A stretch of DNA of 64,000 nucleotides from Erodium maritimum (Eukaryota; Streptophyta; Magnoliopsida; Geraniales; Geraniaceae): contig OY997595.1 of the NCBI GenBank assembly GCA_963921825.1, positions 67,363,879-67,427,878 on the forward strand, written 5' to 3'. Positions 19,989 to 32,350 of the stretch are shown here, in pieces. Positions within the stretch are counted from its first letter, which is position 1, and each line of letters begins with the position of its first letter. The notes below the pieces were generated by a model. It worked only from the letters and a program-made list of their open reading frames with translations, was not told where the DNA came from and did no database searches. The translations under genes were made by a program, and so were the position numbers.

Positions 19989-22249
19989 ATGAGGCAAAGT
20001 TTTGTGTTCCAACAACAATATCAGCAGCAGGATCAAGAGAACATGTCCAATCTGACTTCTGCTTCATGTGAAGCTGCTGCAAGTGTTTCTTCAGACAATC
20101 AGCAGCTCCAATACTTTGCTCCTCCACAGCAGCCAATCAAGAAGAAGAGGAACCTACCAGGCAATCCAGGTTTGTGATTCAATTTTCTCATCTGGGTTTT
20201 CATCATAATCCAACAAAAAACCAGACCCAGAAGCTAAAATGATCATATATTTGAAAAAATATCACCTTTTGATTCATTTTGTGATATGGGTTTTGGTTAT
20301 AATCCAAGGAAAACCCAAACCCAGAAGCAAAAATGATAGCTTTGATCACTTTTTGATTCTGATCCAAGGAAAAACCAAACCCAAAAGCAAAAATGATAGC
20401 TTTTGATCACTTTCTGATTCATTTTCTGACATGGGTTTTTGGTTGTGATTGATGAAAACTTAAACAGACCCAGAAGCTGAAGTGATAGCTTTGTCACCAA
20501 AAACACTCATGGCAACAAACAGGTTTGTGTGTGAGATCTGCAACAAAGGGTTCCAGAGAGACCAGAACCTGCAGCTCCACAGGAGAGGCCACAACCTTCC
20601 ATGGAAGCTGAAGCAGAGAACCAGCAAGGAGGTGAGGAAGAAGGTCTATGTCTGCCCAGAAGCAACCTGTGTCCACCATGATCCATCAAGAGCTCTGGGA
20701 GACCTCACAGGGATCAAAAAACATTTCTGCAGAAAACATGGTGAGAAGAAGTGGAAATGTGATAAATGCTCCAAGAAATATGCAGTGCAATCAGATTGGA
20801 AAGCTCACTCCAAAACTTGTGGCACCAGAGAGTATAGATGTGATTGTGGAACCCTTTTCTCAAGGTATGTTTCTGTGAGCAATAAATTAAGAACCAAAAC
20901 CAAAACCCCAAAATCATTCTTTGAATTATGAGCATGTGTGTTGGTTTCAGTGTGTTTTTTGTTTAATTTAAAGTTCATGTACTTAATTGCAAAACCAGCT
21001 GTACTAGGGAGAGGCTATGGAGTGTGGAAGCAAAAGTCAATACTGGTTTCTGCTATTGAAGCACTTTATATGTATTCATGACAGTGTGATTTTGTTTGCT
21101 TCTGTGTTGTTTTTAGCTTTTGGGGTTTTGATTCTGATTTGTTATTTTTAATTTTTTTTTTCTTTTCACAGGAGGGATAGCTTCATAACTCACAGAGCTT
21201 TTTGTGATGCTTTGGCTGAAGAGAGTGCAAGAGCCATCACAGCCCATCATCATAATCACCAGCAACCTCCACCCTCTGATCTCCTCCTCTCCAATCCCAA
21301 CCATCAGATCTTCCATCAACAACACCAACAACAACAGCATGATCATGATCATCATAACCAGAACCAGAACCTCAATGCATCAATGTTCAAGCAAGAGCAG
21401 CAAAGTTTCAGGCCTGAGAATATACCTCCCTGGCTAGGCTCTGGCCCACCATCAAGCTCCATCTTCTCATCTTCATCCTCATCAAGGAATGATCATCAGA
21501 TGGTGATCACCACAACAGAGACCCATTTGGGAGAACAAGGTCAAGACCATGACATGGCAAGCCCTAGCCCTAGGGTGGGACCCACAAGCCTAAACCATGC
21601 CTACCAGTCAGCAGCAGCAGCAGCTCCATCCCCACACATGTCTGCAACAGCATTGCTGCAGAAGGCAGCTCAGATGGGTGCAACCATGAGCAGCAAGAAC
21701 AAAACAGTCACTGCTCCCATCAGGCCCCACCACCAGAGCCAAGCTCACGTGTCTGCTGACCACTCTGCCTTCGGTCTCAATCTGTCCTCACGTGACCCGG
21801 TCCACGGCCTGGCCTCTTTTGGGAACAAACCAGTAAATGCAGCTCCTCCTCCACCTCCACCTCCATTTCTTCAGGACAATGTGGTCATGATGAGCTCTCA
21901 TGGCTTTGCAGCAGAGGAGGAAGAAGACCCATTTGGCGCCATCTTCAACAACAACAGCAACAACAACAACAACCCAAGTTCCATAAACAAGAGAGATCAT
22001 CAAGACCCACCTCAAAACCATGATCAAAATGAAAACACTTTCACTGAGGCATTTCATCGAACACCTTCCAGGCATGGCGCCGCCGGAGAGGGTTTGGGTC
22101 TGACCAGAGACTTCCTGAGCTTGAGACCACTCTCTCACAGTGACATTATGAGCATGGCTGGGGTCGATGCAACGACCCATGAGCTAGATCATCATCATCA
22201 TCATCATCATCAAAACCAGACACAGAAACAACCTTGGCAACAACAATGA
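19989..22249 (+). CDS. IDD: INDETERMINATE-domain (IDD) C2H2 zinc-finger transcription factor
   Basis: Exons 19989-20169, 20468-20864, 21172-22249; GT-AG introns; 1656 bp, 551 aa. A basic KKKRN nuclear signal (51-55) precedes the ID domain (about 61-210). The first C2H2 finger is C82/C85/H98/H102 in FVCEICNKGFQRDQ; later fingers include VYVCPEATCVHHDP, WKCDKCSKKYAVQSDWKAH and YRCDCGTLFSRRDSFITH. The C-terminal half is Gln/His/Pro/Ser-rich and keeps the family motifs MSATALLQKAAQMG and TRDFLSL (about 504-510). The end LRPLSHSDIMSMAG resembles MAGPIE/JACKDAW/NUTCRACKER-type IDDs. Such proteins bind DNA in the nucleus and act with SCARECROW/DELLA-type GRAS proteins in root patterning, gibberellin response or sugar control (family knowledge; the exact orthologue is not settled). 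A run of 7 His from CAT repeats is near the C-terminus. Confidence 0.95.
20185..20500 (+). repeat. IDD intron 1: degenerate copies of the exon 2 boundary
   Basis: The exon 2 start (acccagaagctgaagtgata at 20468) recurs in worn form in the intron near 20222 (gacccagaagctaaaatgat), 20310 (acccagaagcaaaaatgata) and 20378 (acccaaaagcaaaaatgata). Each is preceded by a version of 'tgggttttggttataatcca'. The intron therefore consists largely of about four imperfect repeats of its own 3' end plus the first coding bases of exon 2. Confidence 0.8.
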
Positions 22250-24056
22250 TTATCATATAATAATAAGGTGATTCGTTAATTAGCTAGCTATATAGATATA
22301 TATAGCTCATCATATCTCTGTCTAGGAATTTTTGTTTTCTTCAAAGATTTTTATTTATTAATCGTTTCCCAAAGGGGAAGGACTTAGCTTTATGAGATTA
22401 TTATGCCTATGTTCAAACTTCAATGCATGTCCTTAGTGTATTTTCTATTTACTCTTGATATTATTTTTGTTTTTGTATGTTGTGTCATATTAATAATGGA
22501 ATAAAAACTATCCTTAAAACTAATTATTATGTGTATTTAGGTAGATTATAAAGGTTAAAATTAAATCATTCATTGATGATATATTTTTTGAATATTATTT
22601 ATATTATTTTTTATTGAAAAAAAATCAAGAACCATTGATGGATTGTTTTTCATTTATTAAATCATTCCTAACTTCTTTTGTAAGGGGGTGGTTTTGATTA
22701 GAGTTTCCATTCTCTCATTTATATTATTCCAAAAAAGAAAATTATATAATAACCCAACCCGCCATAGGCTTGTTATATATATTTTAATTCATATTTCATA
22801 ATTTTTAGTTTTTTTTAATGTGTGGTAATCTTCCATATATATATAAGGTAGTCAAGTATTAAGTGGTTGTCTTGAACTATTAGGTTAATTTGGGTTGCCT
22901 CTCTCTATGGAGGATGACCAGGGCCTTGGCCTCTAGCCCACTGTTCTATACCGATTTGAACCTTCTGGCTAGACTGCAGAGCAGACCTTGCTTGAACAAC
23001 TGAGATCTCTGTCTTGTCTACCCGCGTTACCAAAGACAAGGACCAAGATAAGCGTTGTTGCTACTCTATGGGGTTCCACATCTTCTCCAGGTCTCGGCGA
23101 TATCAGAAAAACTCATTGTCGTCATCCTCATCCCTAGTAAGAAAGACCATCCCCATATGTCCTAGACGGACCATAAGTCTGTCGGTCATCAAGTCGCACA
23201 TAGGTTGCAAACAACCAGACGGTAAGACTCTAAGGAGGGAAGGAAGGGCATGATTTATGTGTGTTGTGTGTGTGTGTGAGAGAGAGAGAGATAGAAAGGG
23301 AGAGAGAGAGATCCTAGTCGAGGAGGCATAAATGTGCTCCTCCCATGGTTTGGTGTCGGCAATTCGGTAGTTCCATGGGGAAACCCTAAATACTCCAACT
23401 CTTGTTTTGGGGAGAAGAAATATTATAGACGAGCACGAAAAGTACGAAAATTTGATTGAGATGGGGAGCAAAGGAGAGACGGCCAGGTGAAGAAAGCGGC
23501 CACAAACAACCCTGAACATTGGGACACCATCATGACACTTTTCTAAAATAGTATACATGGCTAGGGATATGTTGGTATTGTTTTAAAGTATTATCAAGTA
23601 AGTTGCTATACATCAGGTCTATTCCTTGATATTTCATAATCTAATTTTGAACTTCTGATCATCTGATACACTCAAGTAGATGCCTTGTAAATTTTATCGA
23701 GTTTGTGAAATTTCACATAGATAAATGAGTATAAGGTATGGCTGCATTTGAATATGATTTTTTTTATTGCAAATAATTATTTTAAATCTTCTCCAGATAT
23801 TTGCAAAGCAAAAGTGTGTATGGACTAGGGAGAAGAAGAGCAAAGGGAAAAAATATAAAGAATTTTGATTTCCTTGACTGCCAAGTCAAATCCTAAAGCC
23901 AGTAGAGTTTGAAAATTTGATGATTTTAATGGAACTAGAGGCTTTCAAAGCCTAGCTGGTCCTTGACCTAACTATATTATCGATCATATATGGTTAGATT
24001 GCTGATAAAAAAAACAAGAATTTTTTGAAATAAATTAGTTTTGTCAATCTTTAATT
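22250..24056. other. 3' flank of IDD and intergenic DNA
   Basis: TGA ends the IDD frame at 22247-22249. A likely poly(A) region lies at 22490-22510 (aataatggaataaaaac). The stretch 22880-23560 is richer in GC, has GA/GT microsatellite at 23262-23310 and only chance reading frames; it may be repeat-derived but I cannot bound it. Confidence 0.4.
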
Positions 24057-24785
24057 GGTAACTAATTGCACTATTTTAAAAAAAAGTATGAGAGACTAGA
24101 GTTTTAGAAACTAGGTTTTGTTCTTATAGGATCCGCCGTCATCACGACTTCTCTATCAAACTTTGCCGTTGCTTCCGTTGATCCACCTCTCTCGGGCCAC
24201 CATCCTTTCCACCGAAGACCCTTCCCCTCCGTCCCTTAGGTGCTCTCCTTTTTCGGGGAATATCAGGTACGAATTTGTAGTCAGCGTCTTCCATGCGACG
24301 ACCATCATATGACAACATTGAAGAACGATCAGGAGCTATTCGGCCAGTGGTTTTGGGATTCGGGGGAGGGACGATAAGATGGTGTATCTTTCCACGACAT
24401 CCTAGCGCAAAAAGGAAGAGAAGAGGGTACCACTACAGGATCCTCTGGTTTGATGTTTTCTGTTTCAATAAGGACCTTAATGGTTCGTTATTTAGGTTAT
24501 TAGTTTGGCTTCATTTAATGTGTTGCTTTAGGATTTGGGTTTTAGTCCGTTTGTGTTTCTTTTGTTGTTTTAGGAGTTGAACTTTTTGTTGGGTAGACGG
24601 TGGATCTGTTTTTATTTGTCTAAGTTGTTTCGTTAGACTTTTTCTACAGGCCCACGAGCGCTGAGTCACCCAAGGGAGACTCAGTCGTATTCTGGAACCC
24701 AGAGTTTTTACCCAAATAGTTGTAATCGGTTCTTTTGATTAACGAAAACCCGTTGTCGCCTGTTTCAAAAAAAAGGTAACTAATT
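24057..24785 (+). mobile_element. Retroposon with 11-bp TSD and A-tail, content unrecognised
   Basis: The sequence ggtaactaatt occurs at 24057-24067 and again at 24775-24785, directly after an A run (24767-24774). This is the signature of target-primed retroposition. The 707-bp body starts AT-rich, becomes GC-richer from about 24128, and ends ...cccgttgtcgcctgtttcaaaaaaaa. Frames are short and match no domain I know. It may be a short LINE-derived element, a large SINE or a retro-transcribed non-coding RNA. Confidence 0.75.
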
Positions 24786-25850
24786 AGATTCAAAGATTAG
24801 TAAAACCTAAAAACGATATTATTATGTAACTATTTATAAATATTAATTAATGGCACCAAAATCTATACATTAATTATCCCATCATATATACAAAATCCAT
24901 AAACAATAGGATATTGCAAATTGAAATACTGAAATTAATTGGCAGTTTAATTAGCTATAGAAATGGGAGAGATGATAAAATTGCTATAATTATATTGGTG
25001 TATGACATGACCCCAAAAGATTGGGACACTTGAACAAATTGATTCCATCAAACATATGCATGGGACCTTGTCTTATTAATCATTAAAATTGTAAAAAATA
25101 AGCTGCAAATTCAAAATGATGTTTTGCTTAATCATTGATCATGATACATTATTATTCCCAAATAATTTACATTCTTTTTTCCTTATCTCACTGTCTCACA
25201 TGTAAAAGGTAATGTTTCTAATTATGGGTAAGAAAAAAACACTACATATGCAATAATTCTGCATGCTAGCTCCCACTAAAAACCAATTAAATAATTTAAG
25301 CCCCATTATCATACATAATGGCCCACTTACCAGATAAATCTGTTTAGTTGTTCTATTATTTATATATAATCCATAAATCATTGGATCTTGCTAGTCCTCA
25401 TGTATTTGGTGATGATTAGACATTTAAACCATGTGACATTCTTGTAAGATAATTTGTGGTTTTATATTGTATAAAATTGTGTTGGTATTCCCTTATTATA
25501 AGTTTGAGTAGTTGAATGAATAAAATATTAATATGTTACTCTAGATGCCAATATGGTTGCCTCATAGAGAAATTCTCATGTGCATGTGGATTATAGGTGT
25601 GTGTATTGGTCGGTTAATTAGTATCGATGGGTTTTTATCATTGTATTGAAACTCCATTTCTCCAAAAACCCGATTGACAAACTAGGTCCGATTTCCACCA
25701 GGTATCCAATACATCCTAGCTAAACTCAATAATCAAGTCAAAAATCCTCCATATTCGACATTGATGTTTGTATTAATGGAATCTGATATCATCGATGTCA
25801 TTGTTGACCAGGCCCAATCGATTTGACACAATATCTAATCAATCCCAATA
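24786..25850. other. AT-rich intergenic DNA, nothing recognised
   Basis: No reading frame, bounded repeat or RNA gene seen. Confidence 0.5.
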
Positions 25851-25853
25851 TAA

Positions 25854-26137
25854 GAGCATCCACAACCATATAGCTGGTTGTTGGCGGGGAGGTGCTGACG
25901 GGGGAGAATAAAAAATTATTTTTGTTTTCTTATAGCCAGCTCTCCGAGCCAATACCCTACAATGCTAAGCCTTTTTGTTGGCTTATGGTAACCCTTTTTG
26001 TTCACATTTTTGCTCTCAGCCGGCAATGAGTGCCGGCCTTAAGCTCCCAGCCAGCGACCTCCCAGCCAGCTCGCAGCCAGCTCCTCGCCGGCGATTGCTC
26101 CCAGCCAGCACCTCCCCGCCCACGACTGTGGATGCTC
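25854..26137. mobile_element. Tourist-like MITE
   Basis: 284 bp. TIRs are GAGCATCCACAACC (left) and GAGCATCCACAGTC (right, reverse complement), flanked by TAA at 25851-25853 and 26138-26140. The interior is GC-rich with repeated ccagccagc motifs. Confidence 0.9.
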
Positions 26138-26140
26138 TAA

Positions 26141-28220
26141 GGGGATGGTTTTAAAATCTCAAATCTAATAAACAAGTGTTGCTTACTATTTATAGTTCTT
26201 TTATAACTTCCAGACATGTGAGATGATCTGGTTTAACCCCTGCAAATCTTGATCTTAAACATTTAACCCATGATTTATTGATATTATGTTTGAGGAAAAT
26301 AATAGTATCAAAGCTCCCCATGGCATGGGTGTAGAAGTAGTGTGTTGTGTGATGCCAACCAAACTGCATGCCAGTATGGAGAGTGATAATTATATATGGA
26401 CCCTACCTTGCAGCTCAAGTCACAAGTACACAGTACACACAAAAGGAACATATTCTCTATTGAAAGCTAAATTTAGATACAAAGAGCAATATGAAACCAA
26501 AAGCACATTTCCTATGTTCTTTCAGTAAAAGTAGCACATTTATTTGTATGAATATATACATGTACTACATAGTGAATATTCACCTGTAACATAGGTAACA
26601 AAAAAAGCATTGGATTCTCCAAAAAATGTGTATAAATAAATAGAAAAGATTGTGGTGTTTATTAATTCAGAGAGCAAAAAAAGAAAGAAAAAAGAAGAGA
26701 TGCTGTTTGACACCTGTTGAGGGTGCAAGTGGGATTCAATCCCAAGGGTGGACAGTGATACTTACTGGTCCAGCTTATAGCCACACATATTTATATAGGA
26801 ATAATTATAAAAATATGTAAATTGTATTTTTTAAATAATTATAAAAAATATTGTGAATCTATCTTTTGTGTTATTTTAATTCAGAATATTTTTAAAAAAA
26901 ACAAAAAATCCATCTTCATTTTCTTCCTCTTATTACACATAAAAATGGTTAAAATTATTATTTTCCAATACATTTGCACACACAAAAAAAATTCAAGACA
27001 CATTTTTTTTATAATTATCAAAGAATATGACTGTAACTTATAAAAAGTGAACAACTCATAACATTTTTTTATAATTCTTAGAATATATATGGATATAGTA
27101 TATATGGTGTCATTTATTTATTTGTTTGTTTTTTATAATAATTTTAAAAAATCATTGTTACCCAGGTAAGATTATAATGATTCTTGATATGGGTTTGTGT
27201 TATATTTACAAAAAAAAATACTAATTAAATCCAGCTTTTCTAGGGTAATGGTCCAAAAAACACATATGCACTAGACTTTTATATATTTATATGATCATGT
27301 GTGTGTGGTGGTTGTGTTGCTGATTATCAAACTGTGAGTGTTATTTATAAATGGCATGATTAGCCTATCATAACAAAGAAAAGTAGTAAAAAAATACACA
27401 CATTGTTTGGAGGGTTAGGCCAGAAATGTATGGGCTTGTTGTATAACTTTGAAGAAAGTTGAGAGATCATGGCTATGGTAGGAGCTTCTTGTCCAATCTT
27501 TGTTATTTTATTTTTAGAGGAAAAAGAGATATCTAAAACCAAAAGAGAGATTTATCTTACTTTCCCCACCTCTCTTTTATTTTGAGATTATTAGGCTAGT
27601 ATGCCTGTTTTCGTTCGGTGCTCGTAGTTGTCTTGTGGTTAATCTGTTTTTTTCTCTATTTTCGGTATTGCTTGAACTTTATAGTTCGTGGTATTAATCT
27701 ATCCTCATGCGGACTGTTTATATCTTATTTTGAGATTAAAAACTTATAAAATTTCTATGATTAAAAAAAATAACTCATACTTAATTTTTGTTTCAGTCTG
27801 ATTCATAATGAACATTAATTTGTAGATATCAATAGTTCATGCAAAATAAGAGAATGAAGAATGTGGTGGACTGATGGGGCTTAGGGTGAGTGTGAAAGTC
27901 ATTCCTATGTGATGATGACTTGAATCCAAACATAGCTAACACATCTCTGCCAGTGTAAGTCAATCCTCATTGGCTTATCATCATTTTTATGGTGGTGTAT
28001 ACAGATGTCTGTTTGATAAGGTATTTAGATACAGATTTTTGTGACATCTATTCAATATCATTAATTCAGGTGACAAGATGTTTTTAGTCTTTAAATGCAT
28101 AGATTTTTAACAATATTTAGTTGAGGTGATAGAGGATGTGGCTTTTATCCATTCATGATTCTCATTCTTGTTTTTTTTTTTATATAAATTTTGGTTTGTC
28201 ATTTTTATCAGTTGGCTGTG
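26141..28220. other. AT-rich intergenic DNA with a decayed family A MITE
   Basis: About 26802-27085 is a worn family A element (gaataattataaaaatatg...tttataattatcaaagaata...ttttttataattctta). The remainder has no gene. Short LINE-like text near 27590-27740 cannot be bounded. Confidence 0.45.
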
Positions 28221-29400
28221 GTTATAAAATTGGGTTTTGAGAAGACCTTTTACAAAGCTAATTGGTTATACTTAGCATAGGTGCTTCAAAGCATGAGACT
28301 CAGCAACAAGTGGATTATGTGGATCTTATTGTATTTGCGTAGGATTGTGCTCAACGACTATCCTTATAAACTGTTTAAGATCTCTTGGAGAGTAGACATG
28401 ATAATCCAATGTCATCTTATTTGTTCTTAATTACGGTAGAGGGGGCATAAACTTTTTGAGCTCGAGATTAGATAGTGGTTGTATAGTGGTATTCGGGTTA
28501 ACCCAATTTGAGTTTCTCGTATCCAGTTTGCTAACGACACACGTATGTCCCTAGAGGCAGGGATAGAGCATCCCCACACTTGAAAAGGACCCGTCTGTTT
28601 CTTATGGTAGGGGGGGGGTGAGAATATTGCCTATTTGTTTACTCTTGTTCTTGATCGTAGAGAGTATAGTCGCTGTTTTTTGGTTGGTGAGGTGTTTCAG
28701 GCGTTCTGTCGCTGGTGTCTTTTTTTTAGACTTGCACTTTTTCGATCAATGTGAGAAGACTGCGGTCGGATTGGTGATGTATTGGACTCTATCTCTGGCA
28801 GATCTGGCTCGAGCGCAACCTATGCGTCTTCTTTGGGTCTATGACTATTGAACTAGGCGTTTCGCTAGATAAGGTCCAACAAGGGTCCTTTTTTTAGTTT
28901 GAGGACGGCTGGCCAACTATTTATTAGCATCCTCGAGTAGCTCGAGTCTCTGGTGGCTTAGATGAATAGTGGCATATGAGGCCCTCATGTCAGCGTGGGT
29001 TGTTCGACATCTTGTCCCTCGGTCCTCAGTGGTGACTTGTTTCTCTAGTCATGTTTGGTGAATGCTTGTTCAGGAGTCGCCTTAAGGTCCTTTACTTCAA
29101 CTGGGTCGGGAGAGTATTTGTTCAGGGGCACGGTTGGGGTTGATTCACCTGTTTCTAATAGGTGGAGGCACATATCACTTAGCCTTTCTGAGACCAGATG
29201 GTTCACCCGTACGATCCTTCGAGCAATTGTTAGATAGTCTGTTTGAGGCTGCCTCGAGCGGTTCCTTGTGACACCAGTCTGGTTGGTGATAGGTCTCGTT
29301 GAAGATCAAGGTTGGACTTTGGTTTGATGGTTTGCGACTCTCATCCCGGAACCCACACCGTCTTTTCACTTATGCAAATCCTTTTCCTCTAATAAAAAAT
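28221..29400. other. GC-richer repeat-like block, unrecognised
   Basis: Composition shifts upward between about 28440 and 29390, then returns abruptly to AT-rich sequence after cctctaataaaaaattaaac. The shift and the A-rich 3' edge would fit a LINE-type retroposon on the + strand. Open frames are short, no domain is visible, and no duplication was found. A G9 run lies at 28610-28618. Confidence 0.3.
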
Positions 29401-30791
29401 TAAACTTATTATTATTGTGCTGTTAAATCCTTAAATAATATTTATTATCAATAAATATTAAAATATTGCGTGTCATCTTTATTACTAGCTAGTAGATTAT
29501 ATATTCATCTTGATTCTCTTTATCTAAAATATACTTACTGTTAAAAATATTGAAATATATCAAAAATAATGAAATATTTAAATTTTACATCTTACATATT
29601 TATTATTGTTTTTGACATAATATAATTCATATTTAATTAAGTCTACAAATATTTAGATTGATGTACAAAATACAAATCTGATGAATCTTTGATTTATCCT
29701 TGAATATCATAGTCACCAAGTAGCTCTTGACATTCTTTGCAACCTTGGATATATAGACTATAAAGCTATAATGAGAGAGAGAGAATGGTACCAAGGTTTA
29801 GAGAGGTGATACTTTTTGTCTAGGGATTAAGAAAAAACAACCATGTGATGTGGGGATGATATAGTACCTCCAAAAGGCTGGCTCTACAATGAAATATGAA
29901 TAATAATTGAAGGCTTTGTTTCTTGTTTCCTTGCTCAATATTAGGCTCTTGATAAACCCCAAAACACAAGCAGTTGACTTGTCATTTACTAGTTTTTGTA
30001 AGAGAACAAAGATGCTTTGCCCTTCCTTTGCCTTAATGATTTTAACCTTTTTCTTTTTAGGTTGCCATCTCATCTAACTCCATGCCCATGGCTAAAAGAA
30101 GCCTCCTTTTGCTTTGACTTGTCCCATTACAATCAATCTATACATATATATTTGTATATGTAATGTGTGTATGTATATATAGTATATAGTACACTATGTT
30201 TGCACCCTTTGTCCTAATGATAACACATCTCTTTGTCCCTCTTTGACTTTCCTCACCCAATTCTTGGGCCATTGTAGGTTAGTGGGAATGTGACCTCTCT
30301 TGCCCTTTGTTCATCAACTTTTGCTGCTTTTTCATAACTTTTTTGTCAAAATAATACCTTCATTACCTATGGAGAGGAGAAATGATAGAGGGCTTGGACG
30401 ACATAATCATTCATTTATGTAATGCCACTTACAGATCAGATCACGTGGGTTACGTAGTAACTGTGTACTTTCACTTTCTCACGCGATAGAGATATATACA
30501 TGGATTCAAACGTGTCATGGAAACTGACTTGTAATATGATGCGAACAAAAAACCAAAAGAGTATTCTACATTCTCACTATGATGAAATCACCGGTTTAAA
30601 ATGTTGCATGTTTTGATGATGACATGAATTGAAGTTGCTAATCTAGCCTATTGCCAAAGAGCCCAAACCTACCCATATTCTACCTTCATATGGTGAAAGG
30701 TTGACTTAAATTAGTGCACAACCAAAGCTTCATATAATTTATAAAGGCCCAACTGGCCCAATTTGGTTACCTGACCCAAAGCATAACAAAT
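29401..30791. other. Intergenic DNA, no gene seen
   Basis: AT-rich sequence with a GA microsatellite at 29773-29783 and TA-rich repeats near 30140-30190. A - strand open frame at 30073-29798 is Lys-rich but matches nothing known. Confidence 0.4.
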
Positions 30792-31008
30792 AACATAAAT
30801 GGGGCTAATGGGCTTCAATTGTTACTTGTAACCCTCTTCACACAAGTTGGCCCAAGAACATAAATGAGACTTATGGACTTCAACTGTTACTTACAAACCT
30901 CTTCACATAGACTGGCCCAATAACATAATTAGGCTTAATGGGCTTCAGTTGTTACTTGTAACCCTCTTCACACAAGCTGGCCAAGAACACAAATGGGCTA
31001 CAATTGTT
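30792..31008. repeat. 65-bp tandem repeat, about 3.3 copies
   Basis: Units start at 30792, 30857, 30922 and 30986 (periods 65, 65, 64), each carrying aacataaat, ttgttacttgtaaccctctt and cacaagttggcccaag in order. It lies about 160 bp downstream of the stop of the small - strand gene and may fall in its 3' flank. Confidence 0.85.
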
Positions 31009-31165
31009 ATGCATTAAAAGCATTGAAGATATTCCATCTTGATCAACTGCAAAATCAATATTACAAGCATCCATACAAATAACCAATGTGCTTGGTTTAT
31101 TTCCCACAGCTTACACGTCCTCTGAAAGAAGAAAAATCCGGTTGCCGGAGTGTCTAAGAGAAGTA

Positions 31166-31366
31166 TTATTGTTTTGCAGTCTGCTTGGGAGAATCCTTTG
31201 CTTCCGGCGACTTTGATACAGCTGCAGTTGCTGCAGCGGTCACTGCAGCAGCGGCAGCGCCCACCTTAATACCTCCTGCAGTCTTCAGTACAGCGCCTAC
31301 TTTGGCAAAAGCGGCTATGCCTCCTACGAGTATGGCCCTCAAAGCAACAGTTGGTTTTACAGCCAT
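31166..31366 (-). CDS. Small conserved Ala-rich plant protein, 66 aa
   Basis: The - strand frame opens with ATG at 31366-31364 and encodes MAVKPTVALRAILVGGIAAF..., 66 residues, ending TAKQ. The middle is hydrophobic and very rich in Ala/Gly/Val (about residues 7-50, possibly one or two membrane-associated helices), and the tail is short, Lys/Ser/Pro-rich and charged. I recall similar short 'MAVKPTVALRAILVGG' proteins of unknown function in other plants, so I take it as a real gene. A good acceptor (ttctgatgttgcag) ends at 31381, 15 bp upstream of the ATG, so the start codon lies just inside exon 2. No ATG-bearing upstream exon is visible. Function unknown. Confidence 0.7.
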   Translation of the reverse strand: MAVKPTVALRAILVGGIAAFAKVGAVLKTAGGIKVGAAAAAVTAAATAAVSKSPEAKDSPKQTAKQ

Positions 31367-31551
31367 ATCTTCAAGAGTATCTGCAACATCAGAATTGATG
31401 TTAAGTTTCAAGGGTCATAGTTCAATACCAAATGATGACTAAATCCCATACTAGCAACTGATTCAGCACTAACCCATGTAATTCAAAGCCTATATGATAT
31501 GTATATGTTTGCAGGAAAGTCCAAAAAATACCACGGTCAAATCCACCAAAG

Positions 31552-31751
31552 CAGTTGGATAAGCACTTGAACTTAAGTATTCAGATCAGGGTAAGTACCG
31601 GCAGTTGGACAAGCACTTGAACTTGGGTATTCAGACCAGGGTAAGTCCCAACAGTTGGACAAGCACTTGAACATGGTTATTTGGACCAGGGTAAGTCCCA
31701 TCAGTTGGACGAACACTTGAACTTAGGTATACGGACCAGGGTAAGTCCTAG
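31552..31751. repeat. 50-bp tandem repeat, 4 units (plus one dispersed)
   Basis: Units start at 31552, 31602, 31652 and 31702, an exact 50-bp period. Consensus features are cagttggacaagcacttgaa and gaccagggtaagtccca. A fifth partial unit lies at about 32033-32071. The unit is the head of the family C SINE-like repeat, so the array grew by amplification of a transposon end. Confidence 0.9.
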
Positions 31752-32350
31752 CAGCAACAATACCGTACTTCTTATTTCTCTTCCCAACTTCTGTTGGGCC
31801 TCATTGTTTTCAGGTTTCTCTCTATTCAGCCCTTGTTGGGCTCCTCCAAAGGTGGTAGTCAAGAATTTAATGCCCTCTTCTACGTAAGAGAACCCATTTC
31901 TTTCTTGATACAACAATCTTTAAAAGTTTTGTATGAAAAACAATTGTTTGGTACTCACTTACTTCTAGATAAGCAAGATCTTCACCCCAAAACGCTTTGA
32001 TACACATGATTTAGTTGATAAAAAGACCTACAAGCACTTGAACTTGGGTATTTGGACCAGGTAAGTCCCAGCAGCCTTACTTCTTATTTCTCTTTCCCAA
32101 CTTCAGTTGGACCTCTTAATGTTCAGCCCTTTGGGTCTCTCTATCTATTCAGCCCTTGTTGGGCTCTTCTCAAGGTGGGAGTCAAGAATTTAGTTCTCTT
32201 CAATACATAAGAGATCCCATTTCTTGCTTGATACATCAGCCTTAACAAGTTCTTTAAGAATAAAAAATTGTTTGTAACTCCCTTATTTCTACATAAGCAA
32301 GATCTTGAGCCCAAAACACTTTGACACACCTGGTTTAGGCGATAAAATAA
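31752..32350 (+). mobile_element. SINE-like repeat, family C, duplicated in tandem
   Basis: Two direct copies of about 270 bp (about 31765-32025 and 32078-32350). Each runs cttatttctct, cccaactt...gttgg, ctattcagcccttgttgggc, caaggtgg...gtcaagaattta, then gcttgatacaa, ataagcaagatctt and a gataaaa-type tail. They are separated by one 50-bp unit, so the repeat head and body were duplicated together. Confidence 0.6.

Noticed and set aside
21788..22180. 130-codon - strand frame in IDD exon 3
   Set aside because: Antisense shadow of the low-complexity IDD C-terminal region, with no domain of its own.
23103..23558. 151-codon - strand frame
   Set aside because: It includes a translated GA/GT microsatellite (Ser-Leu and Thr-His runs) and matches no family.
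26729..26760. tRNA-like B-box text (gggattcaatccca)
   Set aside because: No matching A box, acceptor stem or cloverleaf can be formed around it.
31552..31751. Regular 50-bp repeats that superficially resemble a CRISPR array
   Set aside because: The whole 50-bp unit repeats, with no unique spacers, and the locus is plant nuclear DNA.
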